The notes under the pieces were generated by a model. It was not told where the DNA came from. It saw nothing but the letters and a program-made list of their open reading frames with translations, and made no database searches. Shown in pieces: positions 23,332 to 36,392 of a stretch of DNA of 64,000 bases. Position 1 is the first letter of the stretch, and every line of letters begins with the position of its first letter. Where the stretch lies: positions 197,772,816 to 197,836,815 of the forward strand of contig CP136066.1 in NCBI GenBank assembly GCA_032622095.1, in the 5' to 3' direction. A program made the position numbers and the translations under genes. The DNA comes from Siphonodentalium dalli (lineage: Eukaryota > Mollusca > Scaphopoda > Gadilida > Siphonodentaliidae).

Positions 23332-24239
23332 TTAAGCCATTAAGCCAATATTGTAATTTTGCATTACTCAAAACCAAATCATATAAAGTTGAGAAATTTG
23401 ATTAGACCAAATCCTATATAGTTTGAAATGTTATGGTCTCACCCCAGTTAGAAGCCCCTAGCAACGACAATGATTCCACCAGTACATACTCTGGGAACTT
23501 CCATGCTAAATTCAGATTCTGTTATTTTTTCCCATTCTTCGAACTTGAAAATCATTATGTCCACTCCTCCCCGTCTGAACTATACGCCCTCCCTCACTTA
23601 TTAGGGACAGTGCATGTAAGCCCTCGGTTGTCATATCCCAATTTCCATATTATGTTACCACTTTTATTTTGACTTTCAGTATCATTTGTATATTTTGCAA
23701 ATTCGTTTGGTAAATGTTTCTGCAGTCACGAACTATATCGATGACTGTGTGGTATGTTACCATTTCATTTCGTCACACATTGAGCTGTTGTGTAAGATCA
23801 TTCCAGACACAATATTACACTTGACAGGAAACTAACCACATCACTTTGTTTTTAGCGTACACTCAATGTTAGAAAAGTCGATCAGACGAACCGCAATCAC
23901 GTTGATAACCTTATTGGGTTACTCCCCTTCGCTAAAGTATGGTGCGCCGTAGTAAAACATAAACGAATCGTCATCAATTCATATCTCGTACTCCATGTGA
24001 TTTCCCAGGTGGCCCCAAACCTTATTTCATTTTGTATATCCTCCAGTATGATAACCACTATAGAAAAGTTGGACAAAAAAAAAACGTTCCTCAATTTTTA
24101 AGCTGCACCTGTCTATAAATATATGTTGACACTTACAGTACAAATTGTTCAAAAAAAATGTGACAAAAACTAAATAGATTCATAAAAACAATTTGTTATG
24201 AGTGAAAAATATTGATCATTTTCAATTATTTTGTTTCAG

Positions 24240-25132
24240 AGGACATATGTCGTGAGTTGCTGGTCAAAAATAGGGACTTGGCTATCCGCTGTTATAACGG
24301 GAGATGCCCATTGGTTGAATTTGCCTATACAGGAAATGTCGCCACATGCAAGCTGCTTTTGGAGTATGGAGCAAGCATCGAATGCACAAACAGTAACCTA
24401 TTTTCTCCTCTTCACTGCGCAGCGTGGCGAAATCACCACGAAATCGTAGATATTCTACTACGAAAAGGGGCAAAACATGACGAACAATCACAATGTAAGA
24501 ATACTCCTCTATCTCTGGCATGCGAGTGCAACCATACCGACATTGCCATGATGCTATTGGATAAACCGTGTAACGTTTGCAACTCAGACGAGGGCATGGA
24601 CACGCCAATATATTATGCTGCACGGAACGGTAATGTTGAGCTCGGCAGAGCAATTCTTAAACAAGGTGCTGATCCAAACGTTATAAATGCACATCACGTC
24701 ACTCCTGTTTGGGGCGCTGTGTTTAGCGGCCATACGAGTTTTGTGAAATTACTTATCGATCAATTTGTGGATCTGAACGTTGAATCCTGCGGTCAACTTG
24801 AACAATCTAATGACTATAATTTCCGTCATAGTTATACTAGCCCAAGATCATCGTTCGAAGTTGCTGCATTTCAGGGCAATGTGGATATTGTTCTCCTGCT
24901 GACTGAAGCTGGTTGTTCTCTGACAAAATTGGACGAGACGATATGTTCACGCCGTTCTACCGAAGACACCAATGTGCTGTTGACTGACTTGGCACGGAAT
25001 CCAAGGAGCTTGCTGTCGACTGTGCGCATTTCTTTAAGACGATATCTAGGAAAGGACACCCATACAGCGATGAATCGGGTGGAGATACCACAACCATTAC
25101 GACAATATGTACTCATGGTCGATACTCAATAA
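24240..25132 (+). CDS. Gene 2 second exon: ankyrin repeat and SOCS-box-like protein
   Basis: With the first exon it gives a 309-aa protein. The acceptor is a T-rich tract ending CAG at 24237-24239. The junction reads EDICRE, two residues shorter than EDIEQCRE of the sisters because of a 6-nt in-frame deletion. Six ankyrin repeats follow (for example SPLHCAAWRNHHEIVDILL, TPIYYAARNGNVELG). A spacer of about 20 residues separates repeats 5 and 6. The last 40-45 residues contain NPRSLLSTVRISLRRYLG (BC-box-like, with V at the usual Cys) and EIPQPLRQYVL (Cul5-box-like). The family recruits substrates to Elongin B/C-Cullin 5 ligases, with ankyrin repeats binding the substrate; this role is inferred. 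The exon is very close to exon 2 of gene 4. Confidence 0.85.
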
Positions 25133-25353
25133 TAATTTAAGCCTGATTATAATATAGTAAATTACTGGTACTTAATTATTCCCCGTCAGATTGTACAACA
25201 AATAATTCAGAAAATCCAGAAAATACATGCAATCACCGTCATTCGCATAACAAAGGTATGGTGTAAATCACCCATTAGTAATAAGGCGAAAACGACCACT
25301 TATGACTGTTCAGCGTCACTATATAACCTGTTACGTAGATCTGTTTATTACAC

Positions 25354-25363
25354 AATAAATAAA
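25354..25363 (+). promoter_or_regulatory. Polyadenylation signal of gene 2
   Basis: Overlapping AATAAA hexamers about 220 bp past the stop, at the same place as in genes 1, 3 and 4. Confidence 0.55.
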
Positions 25364-25574
25364 TCAATCAATGAAAAATACATTCAATCACCACCATTCG
25401 TATCACAAAGGGGTGGTGCAAATCACCCATTAGTAATAGAGTGAAAACGACCACTAAAACTCATAATTGAGAACGCTCTTTATGATATACCGCTTTTGGG
25501 CGGCATGCTGAAGCATGGACACACTTTATAAGAGGCGATTATTGGATTCGTTTTGCTGTGCTGAAAAATGGCCC

Positions 25575-25830
25575 ATGCATGGGTTCGGTCTAATTAAACA
25601 TTATATTAATGTGGTCATGCATGGTCCGATCTAATTAAACATTATATTAATGTGGTCATGCATGGGTCCGGTCTAATTAAACATTATATTAATGGCCTCA
25701 TGCATGGGTCCGATCTAATTAAACTTTATATTAATGTGGTCATGCATGGGTCCGGTCTAATTAAACATTATATTAATGGGCTCATGCATGGGTCAGATCT
25801 AATTAAACATTATATTAATGTGGTCATGCA
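25575..25830. repeat. 42-bp repeat array, about 6 units
   Basis: Same unit and orientation as the arrays after genes 1, 3 and 4, about 0.44 kb past gene 2. Here goctcatgcat-type variants (tgg.ctcatgcat) alternate with gtggtcatgcat, giving an 84-bp dimer. It ends abruptly at atgcaaaacta, where unrelated sequence leading to the palindrome begins. Confidence 0.9.
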
Positions 25831-25984
25831 AAACTAAACATACATATGCATCTCCTTAATATAGTCCAGGAGATATTGGTCGACCTCTGCACCCCCCCCC
25901 AGGACTCAACTTCACCCCACTAATTTTCTTTCTTAAGGTCTCCTCTAATTTTTTTCACTTGTTAACAAGAACAAAAAGTGGCCG

Positions 25985-28900
25985 CAGAGACTCCAGACAA
26001 GATGGCGTCCATCATGGCGGCCATTTAAAAAAAATGCACCAGGTCTCTTTGATCGCCATTATAGTAAAGATGATATCACATGCGGTCTTGTTTTCCGCTC
26101 GATTCGTTATGCTAATATACAACCCTTACAAGTTAGCCAAAAATCCGACACCAGTATCCAATATGACGGCCAAGATGGCCGCCGAAATGTGAAAATATGC
26201 TATTTTTCTGACATGTTACCACCTTTCGTTTGTCTCTGTGGGAAAATGTTGGAATCTTTGCTTCATGTTATACATGTATCACATCGAGGAGTCATTGGCG
26301 ACCACATGGGGACCATAATATACATTCATTGTGGGATATTTTTGTCCGATATCACGTTTTCCCAAATTCCGGTATAATAGGTCAAAGCCGAATCTACGTT
26401 AATAACGCGATGTAATGTTTCGAATCAATGCATGTTATTGCTATTATAACAACACCCATGCATATATATGTGCAGGAAATACTCAAGCTAGGATTCCTCT
26501 TATACCTGATTTGAGGAATATTTACCCAAATCCAAGATGGCGGCAAAAATGGCCACCAGAAATAAAAAATCGCCGAAAATCGCCAATTTTAACATAAGTG
26601 ACCATTATTGTCATGAAAACTCCACACCTGCTTACTATTGTGAGTTGGGAACATTTAGGCGAAGGGACTTTCCTTGTACCATATCCAAATAAAAGTCCGC
26701 CAAATCCAAAATGGCGCCCACAATGGCGGACAGATTTTGAAAAATCACCGAAATTCCCTCATATTCACATCATTGGGCATTATTGTCGAGACAACTCCAT
26801 CCATGCGTACAGTTGAGTTGGAAATACTGAGGTGAAGTAATTACCTTACATCTCATGTAAGAAATGGTTTTCCAAATCGAAGATGGCGGCCAAAATGGCG
26901 ACCGAAATTTGAAAACACGGCTACATTCCTTTACTTTCTTAGGATGGGAGTTATTGTTTCGCGATTTCTACCCACCATTACATGTTTATATGTATGAATT
27001 ATTCATTAGGGTTGGCAAGTGATACTCACAGTCAATATGGCGGCCAAACTGGCGGCCAGAAATTGAAAAGAAGCCGATATTATCACTTACTAATTTCAAC
27101 TTTTTGTCATAATATCGATTTGTATAGACGAAACGGTAATAATATAAGCCATCTATTAGTTCCAATGTAAGTCGTAGCCTTTTGGAAGGATGAAAACCCA
27201 CAATCGCGATGTGGCATTTCAAAATCCATTCTCCACTAAGGGCTCATACTGGCCGTAACCGTATATAGGTGCGCCGAATAGTTATATTATGACTTCCAAG
27301 AATCAAAACAACAGTACCTGAGCTTATTCTGAATTACCACATTCAGCATTATCTAGACCCGTTTCCGTCTCTTCGTCAGATTAATCTATCTCACTCACAA
27401 CAACAGTTTACTACACTTCTTTGTAGAAGGGTGCCACTAATCGGAATGTTTCAAACAATACATATGCCGGTGTGCAGCTCACGTGTTTTTATCGAAAGCT
27501 TGGAATTCTTAGCGAGCTTCATTCGTGGTATAGCTTATGGTATAATTGAGATGCTACATATGGGGTATAGTCGTCATCTTGTGTAATACACTAGAAAGGT
27601 ATTCGTCGATGCGTATACCAGCTTTCAGAAGGACCTATCTATCTGCGTATTGTCAGCTTTGGTGACCTAATGGGGATAACAACGTGTACACCTGGTGATC
27701 TTCCCAAAGAGCCACTTCTCAATATATGGTTAATCAATCCACATACTCATCTAATGCACTGACGTACCCGGACAACTTCTGTATCTGGCTTCGAATGTTG
27801 AAAGCCCGACATTTGACGGATGTATTTCTGCTAAGGCGTAAAAGACAATAATGCATAATATACCCAAACTCCTTGAACATGATCATAAGAATAAGCTTGT
27901 TGACGTCAAGCAATCGTCTCACCGAACAGATCCAAGCAGATGATAACAATACACACGGTGCTAGTTTGTGGGTATGTGTCATGATAGTCGAAATGAAATT
28001 GGACCATGACTGCACCGCCCCTTATTTTGTTACGTTTTAGATTCAGACAGGATCTCGTGTGTGGCTTTGCTTTCCTTGTATGCTAAGATTGTATGATCCC
28101 ATCCGTTTGGAAGCCGTTCTTAAACAACTGGACCAGGCGTGTGCCATTGGCTACTGCTGTATAAGCCCCACCAAGACTGTGGTGTAGTCTTAAATGCGAT
28201 ACCTTTGATATTTGGTTGATATGTCATACTCACGCTGGGTGGTATGGTTCAAGAAAGTACAAATGCCATCAACAAAAGGGTGAAATGTTCAACGCGAAGA
28301 ACATCCAGAGGAATGTTACGTTGATGAGATATTGCATTCAGTTCAATAAACGTTGGTACACCAAGTGATTTCACCATTGCGACCATTTTCCTGCATGATA
28401 CATTAACTACTATATTATAAAGTTATATATATAAAGCTATATGATCATAAAGGTCGCGTTCCCCAACATCCACAGCCATTGCCATCGAGACTATAAATTG
28501 TTCTTTAAATACATAGTGAAATAAATGCACTACAGTTCCTGGCATTTTCTTGAATAATACCACCCACATACTGTCACTACCCCTGAGATAGGATAACAAA
28601 ACACGCATACATTCATGCTATAAAGACATTATCCTTTAGTCCATCGGACTGTTTTGAGGGAGGCTAGCATAGTATTACCCAGACAAAAATGTACGTAGTT
28701 GAATCAGAAAGGCTTCGAAACGGATGTGGAAATACAATCTTACCACACCAATTAAAACCGACACGCATGACATTCTATATCTTAAACATGCACCAGGTGT
28801 ATGGGTGGTGTATACCGTGGACCATTTCATTCCCACTATCATGGCGCATGTCCACAAACTAGCACCACGAGCATTGTTCTTCTCTGCTGGGAGATATTCG

Positions 28901-30780
28901 ACGAGACAACTGCGGGGCGTCACACAGTTTGCTTCGGATCATGGTCAAGAAGTGTGGGTAGTCTGTACATTATGGTCTTCTCCTTAGCAGATATACATCT
29001 GTCCAAGTGAATGAGACAGCCAACAACCTTCGAAACACTGTCGAAGTTGTCCACATATGCCAATTCGTTCGCTGAATTTGTGAGTTGACGAACCATCTAT
29101 TGAGAAGTGACTAGCTAACTGGTTCGCCAGGTGTACATGTCGTTATCCCCATGGGGTCCCGGGTATGAGACACATACAGATGACCTTCTGTAAGCTTGCA
29201 TACTCATCGGTCATATGCCTTCCTAGTTCAAGATGACGCACAAATATCATATTTAGCAAATATTTAAAATTGTAAGCTAGACACCGGAAAATGAATTGTT
29301 TGAAACGTTATGATTAGAGGGACCCTACTCCCAGGAAGTGGTGAATACTTTGTCGGTGTGAGCGACCTAGATTTATCAGACAAAGAAATGGAAGCTGGTC
29401 CAGATAATTATGGACGTGACGTGGCAAATCATAATTTGTTATCAGGTAATTGTTCTGATATAACTATTCGGCACACCTACACTTAAGGCCATTATCGGCG
29501 CTAAGTGGAGAATGGATTTCGAAATGCCACATCGCGATATTAATTGTGGTTTTTCATCTTTCCAGAAGGATACGAGCTATGTTGTGCGTTTTGATACATT
29601 TAAGTTGAACTAGTAGATGGTTTATGTACAGTTTCGTCCATACATACCGATATTATGACAACAAGTTTAAATTAATATGTGAAAATATCGATTTCTTTTC
29701 AATTTCTAGCCGCCAATTTAGCAGCGATCTTGGCTGTGAGTATCAATTGTCAAACCCTAATGAATACTTCATGTCAATATTCCATATCAACATGTAATGG
29801 TCGATAGAAATCGCGAAACAATAACGCCCATTAAAGGAATGTAGACTTGTTGTCAAATTTCGGTCGCCATTTTGGCCGCCATCTTCGATTTGGAAAACAA
29901 TTTCTTGCATGAGATGTAAGGTAATTACATCACCTCAGTATTTCCAACTCAACTGTAAGCATGGATGGAGTTGTCTCGACGATAATGCCCAATGATGTGA
30001 ATATGAGGGAATTTCGGTGATTTTTCTAAATCTGTCCGCCATTGTGGGCGCCATTTTGGATTTGGCGGACTTTTATTTGGATATGGTACAAGGAAAGTTC
30101 TTCGCCTAAATGTTCCCAACTCACAATAGTAAGCAGGTGTGGAGTTTTCATGACAATAATGCTCACATATGTTAAAATCGGCGATTTTCGGCGATTTTTT
30201 ATTTCTGGTGGCCATTTTTGCCGCCATCTTGGATTTGTGTAAATATTCCTCAACTCAGGTACAAGAGGAATCCTAGCTTGAGTATCTCCTGCACATATAT
30301 ATGCATGGGTGCTGATATAATAGCAATAACATTCATTGATTCGAAACATTACATCGCGTTATTAACGTAGATTCGGCTGTGACCTATTATACCGGCATTT
30401 GAGAAAACGTGATATCGGACAAAAATATCCCGCAATGAATGTATATTATGGTTTCCATGTGTTCGCCAATGACTCCTCTATACGATAAATGTATAACATG
30501 ACGCAAAGATGCCAACATTTTCCCACAGAGACAAACGAAAGGTGGTAACATGTAAGAAAATAGCATATTTTCACATTTCGGCGGCCATCTTGGCCGCCAT
30601 ATTGGATTCTGGTGTCGGATTTTTGGCTAACTTGTAAGGGTTGTATATTAGCATAACGAATCGAGCGGAAAACAAGACCGCATGTTCTATCATCTTTACT
30701 ATAATGGCGATCAAAGAGACCTGGTGCATATAAACAAAATGGCCGCCATGATGGACGCCATCTTGTCTCATACCAGTCTT
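25985..30780. mobile_element. 4.8-kb imperfect palindrome (foldback-type element), block A copy
   Basis: The left half (25985 to about 28380) is the diverged reverse complement of the right half (about 28380-30780). Landmarks include caagatggcgtccatcatgg at both outer ends, caccaggtctctttgatcgc near each end and actagcacca/gtgctagtttgtgg near the centre. Facing ORFs in the two arms (minus 27734-28015, plus 28724-28987) encode similar peptides (TIMTHTHKLAP and TIMAHVHKLAP), remnants of one unrecognised sequence. Each outer arm holds six doublets of the ATGGC motif. The transposon class is not identified. Confidence 0.75.
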
Positions 30781-30799
30781 CTCTTGAACTTCTAGGAGT

Positions 30800-31725
30800 G
30801 TTGCATCAGTGTTGGGCTCCGAACCCGTGTTGTTCTGCTGTGAATAGATTACTTGATTCCATATGCTCCATTATCTTGTCTCGTATGATGCTCTCCAGTA
30901 TCTTACAAATTACACTTGTCAGGCTTACTGGTCGATAGTTTCCTGGTGTATATTTGCTTCCTTTCTTGTATATGGGAACTACTGATGCATGCTTCCATCC
31001 TTGAGGGAGTACCCCTTCTTCTATGGACTTATTGTGCAGCATGCATAAGGGTATACTAAGACATGATGCAGTCGCCTTTAGAAACGCAGGATGGAGTTGG
31101 TCCTCCCCGTGTGATTTCGTTGAATCCAATGCGAGCAGTTTTTCATAACTTGTTCTGGTGTCACTACTAGTTTTTTTTTAGCCCGTCGGAGAATTCCCGA
31201 TCAACAAGTTCCGGGATGTGATCATCATCTTCATTTGTAAATACGCTGCAGAAGAATGCATTAAATGTCTCAGCCTTGTCTTTGTTGTCTCTAATGGTGT
31301 TCCCATCTCCATCTTCTATGTCAGCTATCCCTTCTTTAATCTTTGTATTTTGCTTGACATAATTCCAGAAAGATTTTGAATCGTTCTTGAAGTAGCTTCA
31401 TTTCAAAGTCCTTGTGGGCTTGTCTGGTCGCTTTGGTGGCTATAAATTGCATGCAGCCACATATGATTTGAATGCATTGTCTGATTTAATGTGGATATAT
31501 TTCTTTCAGTATTTTTGTTTTTCTTTGACAGCATTTAGCGCTTCCTTTGTCATCCACACTTTCTTCTTTTTCTTAACTTTCCCTGTCTTTGTTAGAGAAA
31601 CTGTCTTGTATCTAATGGTTAATATGTTCCTTGTTATGAAGTCCCATCTTTCCTTTACTGACATCATATTCATTGCCGTCCAGTCCAAATATGTAAGTAG
31701 ATTGTTCGCTTTATCATAATTCGCT
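30800..31725 (-). mobile_element. Truncated non-LTR retrotransposon, reverse transcriptase start
   Basis: On the minus strand the 107-codon frame 30806-31129 contains GWKHASVVPIYKKG and NYRPVSLTSVICKILE, the conserved first part of a LINE reverse transcriptase (jockey/CR1-like), and breaks after AEQHGF. Upstream (31130-31725) remnants of the linker before the RT are readable but broken by stops and shifts (for example MTKEALNAVKEKQKYWKKY). Both ends are cut, so it is dead. The same fragment is in block B, so it inserted before the duplication. Confidence 0.85.
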
Positions 31726-31785
31726 TTATTGTATAGATGTTTTCCCTCTAGTCTCCACCGTGTCTACATAGCATGCCAGGGCTCT

Positions 31786-31994
31786 ACGTTGTATATTAAA
31801 ACATATCGATCGATTTCATTCTATTTTTGTTCTGCGTCATCGACTAAAATAGCGCTAGCTTTGTTTACATGCTTCACCCGGAGGTACGATAACTATTGCA
31901 AACATTGCGAACTGGTTATAGCCCTCTACCTGATATGACATACCAAGGATATTAATGTTCTAGAACAGGACTCAGCTTCCACCTGACGATCAAC
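31786..31994 (+). promoter_or_regulatory. Conserved block upstream of gene 3
   Basis: Family upstream block with a diverged beginning (ctctacgttgtatattaaaa, TATA-like at 31792-31800) and then the usual gatcgatttcattctatttt, ttctgcgtca and ttctagaacaggactcagc before the ATG. Confidence 0.5.
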
Positions 31995-32052
31995 ATGTCG
32001 GGATCACCTCCAACAATTAGCGACGAGATGTTTATCCAAGCTATATACAGCG
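31995..32052 (+). CDS. Gene 3 first coding exon
   Basis: 58 nt reading MSGSPPTISDEMFIQAIYS plus G, followed by donor GTATGT. Phase-1 joining to 36393 gives ...AIYS-E-DIEQCRE. MFIQAIYSEDIEQCRELL looks like the first helices of an ankyrin repeat, which supports the splice. Confidence 0.75.
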
Positions 32053-32258
32053 GTATGTGTGTTTGTTTGTTTTTAAGGTTATGGTCCTTTTCGCCGCTAT
32101 CCTATATCATGTACGAGTTCACCCCACGCTTACGCCCGTAGAGAGCATATTCCACAAGTTAATGCCCGGGGATGTTGTTGCTGTTCTACCATCGACCATG
32201 CCACGAATATCTTCTCCGGCTTTCGCACGCATATATCGTATTCCACCAGTACAACACC

Positions 32259-34142
32259 AGAGGCGTTATTTCGCTAAAATCCGATTTGGATTCTGGATTC
32301 AGATTACAGATTTGTCCCCGTACGACTTGGTTCGGCAAAAGAACAGACCACAAATTTCCAGAATCAGTAAACGAACAGACCGTAATCCTAATTTCGTGGG
32401 AATCCGATAGGGATTCGGATTCCGATTACGGACTCAAATGTTCGTAATGTAAACAAACCGAGATTTCGCCACCTCAGAGTTTAAAAACACAATAAAACAT
32501 AAGAATCCGTCTCTTGTGTACAAATTATTGCAGAATATAAACGATCTATATCAAAGAATTTTAAATGCGGAGACAAATTTGTTTTATTGAATGTAAACTG
32601 GGAGAATATTACTGAAATTAGCCAAATAATAACGCTATTGATAGTAACGCTGGGGGAGCACTTCGGTTGATGGCGAAGAAATTTCAATTCATTGTTGATT
32701 GTCACTTTCATATGTCCATTTCATAATTCCATCCTTAAAATACCGCCCGAACGCATGTCGATTTCGAATTCGGCGGATACGTCACCATTGACCGAGTTCA
32801 TATGCACCTGCATGGATATGTCTTCTGCTGTGTTCGTTATTATAATGTTTCTTCTTATTCAAGAAATAGTAGGATTATATGGTATCGATGGATTATCAGA
32901 TACACGTATGTACTATCATCTAGTCTTAATGTTATAGCAATTTCATGTTTAACATGTTTTGTTTCGTTAAATGCAGTCGTTTTGCACAATAGTCTCTGTA
33001 TAGACAACAGACACATGTTCTAGGGACGTGGCTAGAAGTTTCCTCAAATTTACGGCCAACTGCACCCCCCCCCCCCCCCCCCCCCCCTTGAACCAAACAT
33101 CAATCTCACAGGTTCGCAGAATTCAATTTGCTCCCCTTGGAAATATCCAATCTGACAAACACTGAGATTGGAAAATTACCAACTTTTACTGGTTGAAAAA
33201 AATCAAACAATGAGAACAATGCCAACCTATATATGGTGTCAAATTAATGTCCAACTAATGTTGTGTCATGCATGAAATTTCCGACTGCTGGAATGTACCA
33301 AAGTTTAGTTTAGATATATTTATTTCAAATATATGTCAAATTTAGATAACACATGATATATAACACATACATTTGTTTATACATACAAAGGAATTGGGGG
33401 ACAAGTACTGACTCACTTAAGGGTACCCCCTCTCCCAAATGTTATTACACTGAAAAAATAAATAATTAGTAATGGCAAAGCAACATGACTACCAAAACAA
33501 GTTGAACATATATACAGATCACTGGACACCCCCTCGATCTCCCGAGTTAGTCATAATTAAGTTTGTATATGTATTTATTTAAAATCGGGTTTGTTTGTTT
33601 GTTGCGTTTGTTGGCTTGTACGTATCATTATTTGAAACAGTTAGTCAAAATAATCCTGATTTTCCTCACGTATGAATGACTGCACAGCTTAGCAAATTGT
33701 ACCAAAAATCGGGGTGGGGGTCGAGACACCCAAGCAACACCTGTCGTCACGTCCCTGTTCAACTGACAAGTTTTGTGTGTTCTTCACAACATCTTCGGAA
33801 TTTGATTCAGGAGGCCTAGAGCTGTCATGTTTAGATATGCTTGCCAACATTAATAAACACACTTTAACTTGAAAAAAAAAGATGCGATTAAGTCGGATTG
33901 GCAGCAAATTATGTGCCGTGTATATACACATAGACGAAAAGCATGATTTCACAACAAACATGCACTTTATAAATATAAGATACAAATGATACTTTTGTCA
34001 AATACATGAGCCATGTTTGACGCTGGGAGAGATTTTCGGAGACCACGTGGATTTCAAAATCTGACCTAGAATCCGAAATTAGCTCCGCCCCCCGTAATCG
34101 GCTTTGGATTCTCAATCCGGATTTTAGCGAAATTACGGCTCT
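32259..34142. mobile_element. 1.9-kb insertion in gene 3 intron
   Basis: Block B runs caacacctgggaac (near 54793) where block A is interrupted. Inverted ends are agaggcgttatttcgctaaa and, from the right, agagccgtaatttcgctaaa. I see no target duplication. It contains a nested hAT-like element and no recognisable transposase. Confidence 0.75.
33021..33757. mobile_element. Nested hAT-like element, relative of 21662-22698
   Basis: Ends tagggacgtggctagaag and, inverted, cagggacgtgacgacag. Inner sequence aactgcacccccc and gggtgtctc match the element at 21662-22698 in the opposite orientation. A C-run occupies 33065-33087. No 8-bp duplication was found. Confidence 0.6.
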
Positions 34143-36392
34143 GGGAACTTATTGGTGGTTTTACCGTAGATCGTGGCATCAATATCTGAACTCCAACTCA
34201 GGACATGGTTACTGCATTTCTGTGTCAGTGTAATCGAATATTGCGTCAATTAATGTACGAATTTGACAAATCCTACATTGATGCGTATCAATGGCTATAC
34301 GTTGGATGTTAATTTTCGCACTGTTATTGTCCCATTGTAGCTCAAAAAGTACTTTTAACGATCGTATTGCTTCTTCTATATTGCTTATTGTATAAATATA
34401 GACAATGTTCTAGATATGTATAGAATTATAGTTGCAAATGCAATATGTACACTATATGTACATTATATGCACAATATATGCATTGCATTTTTATAATATA
34501 AATATAACACTATTGGTTCTGTATGCAATTTAGCGCGCTTAGTATCGCAATATTTTGCGTTCAATGTTGCAATAATACATGTAAGAGCGACATATTTTTG
34601 GTAGTGTCCTATAATCACGCCTTTTTGTAAATTAAGCAGGCTCATTATTGCAATAAAGGTGCGTCTAAAATACCACTCCCTCTGACTGGTACTGTATTGT
34701 CATAATGTACGGATTCACCTGTTGAAACAAAAACTGTGTTTACAAGTGACATACATGACTTACATATTACCAAAAAGTATTTTTTTTTTTTTTTTTTTTT
34801 AAATTTAGATATCTTTATTAATTCCTTAGATATATAAGCCACGTTTTACATAGCCCATACACACCCTTGTGACAGGGATAAGGGCGTTCTTTTTGTCTGA
34901 AATAAAAGGATTGTTATTTATCACATGATTAGCACTACCAAAAAGTATGCCATTAAGATATTTAACTTTTCCACAAATTTGAGTTTTAACTGTGAAACAC
35001 GTAGCATTGTTCTTTTTGTTATGGCCTAAAGGGCATTCTAATTCATGTTTCAGAATGGTCGAAATTAGTATTACTCATTACTGAATAGTGATGGGTTGGC
35101 TTATCAGCTATTAATGGTATAGTTTTTTTACAGCCATATTTATCCAGTAGTTAGTGAAATGACTCCCCGGTTTACGCGAGTAGATATCATATTCCACCTA
35201 TAGACGTATATACAGGGTTGGGGTGTCTCAGCCACCAATGAGGACCATAATTATAAAAAGTTAGAAATTTCATGACTCAAATTCCAATAGCTGCACTTAT
35301 ACTTATACAGTTAGTTCCTCTCATAGCAGTATATTAGTTCATTTTAATTTATTTTGCAAGGAAGTAATACCATGTCAATATTACATGGTAATGCACAGTC
35401 ATTAATTTTGAGTAAATAAACTGCAGTAATGCTCATTACCTGAACACATATTAGAAATTGAAAGCAAAGCATTTCATTCAAGTTCAGACATATATGTTTT
35501 ACCAACCACAGATTCATGGTCACTAGTCTATTAGTAATGTAAAATCTCCATATCTTTCTGAGGACAGCTTTTAGTATATAATAATCATGCATACTTGTTA
35601 CCATTGTTTCAGTTATAACGTGGGACTTCTTGCAATTTGAATACACGTAACTCATATTCGTTCCTCGACCTTATTCTGATTAATATCATGTATAATGCAT
35701 GCTGCATACTCAATATATAAAACATCGATCAATGCTATGACATTCTTGTTACTGTTGGCTGTATTTACACAGTCCATACTCTTAAAAAGAACATATAGAA
35801 ACCCACAGTATTAAGCCATTAAACCAATATTGGAATTTTGCATTACTCAAAACTAAATCCTATATAGTTTGAAATGTTATGGTCTCACACCCCCAGTTGG
35901 AACCCTCTAGCAACCTATCAACGGCAGTGTTCGCCCTGCCGTTAGCAAATTTAGCCAATTGCGAAAAAAATACGAAGTGGCTAAAATAAATATGCTTGTG
36001 GCTAAAAATATTACGGCCGTAATTCCACCAGTACATAACCTGGGAACTTCCATGCCAAATTCAGATTATGTTATAATATTTCCCATTATTCGAACTTGAA
36101 AATCATTATGTCCACTCCTTCCTGTCTGAACTATACGCTCTCACTCAATTATTGGGACAGGGCATATAAGCCCCCGGGTTTTTTTTTGTCATATCCCCGT
36201 TCCCATATTGTGTTACCACTTTTATTTTGTCATTTGTGTATAATGTTATTTGTTTGGTATTGGACATAAAAATATGTTGACACTTACAGTACAAATAGTT
36301 CAAAAACCATGTGACAAAAAAAGAGATTCATAAAAACAATTCACCATACGTGTTGCCGTTAAGATATTGATCACTTTCAATTATTTTTTCAG
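34143..36392. other. Remainder of gene 3 intron
   Basis: To 34834 it matches block B. A 22-bp T run at 34780-34800, followed by tttagatatctttatt, reads on the minus strand as AATAAAG then poly-A, suggesting a retroposed 3' end. From about 35515 to 36240 the intron again resembles the intron of genes 2 and 4 (ataataatcatgcatac, aaccaatattg, ggtctcac). No extra exon is visible. Confidence 0.5.

Larger units (their letters stand above)
18300..34834 (+). repeat. Segmental duplication, block A
   Basis: From gccttttacccgatgcaaat (about 18308) to ttccttagatata (about 34834) the sequence matches block B (about 44245-55496) in the same order. Covered are the variant first exon, the second exon, the 42-bp array, the 4.8-kb palindrome, the reverse-transcriptase fragment, the next first exon and the intron up to a poly-T run. 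The extra length of A (about 5.3 kb) is explained by four insertions listed separately. Confidence 0.9.

Noticed and set aside
25959-30771. ORFs with KMAAKMA-type peptides in the palindrome arms
   Set aside because: They arise from the 12-bp ATGGC doublets and are short, scattered in different frames and not continuous.
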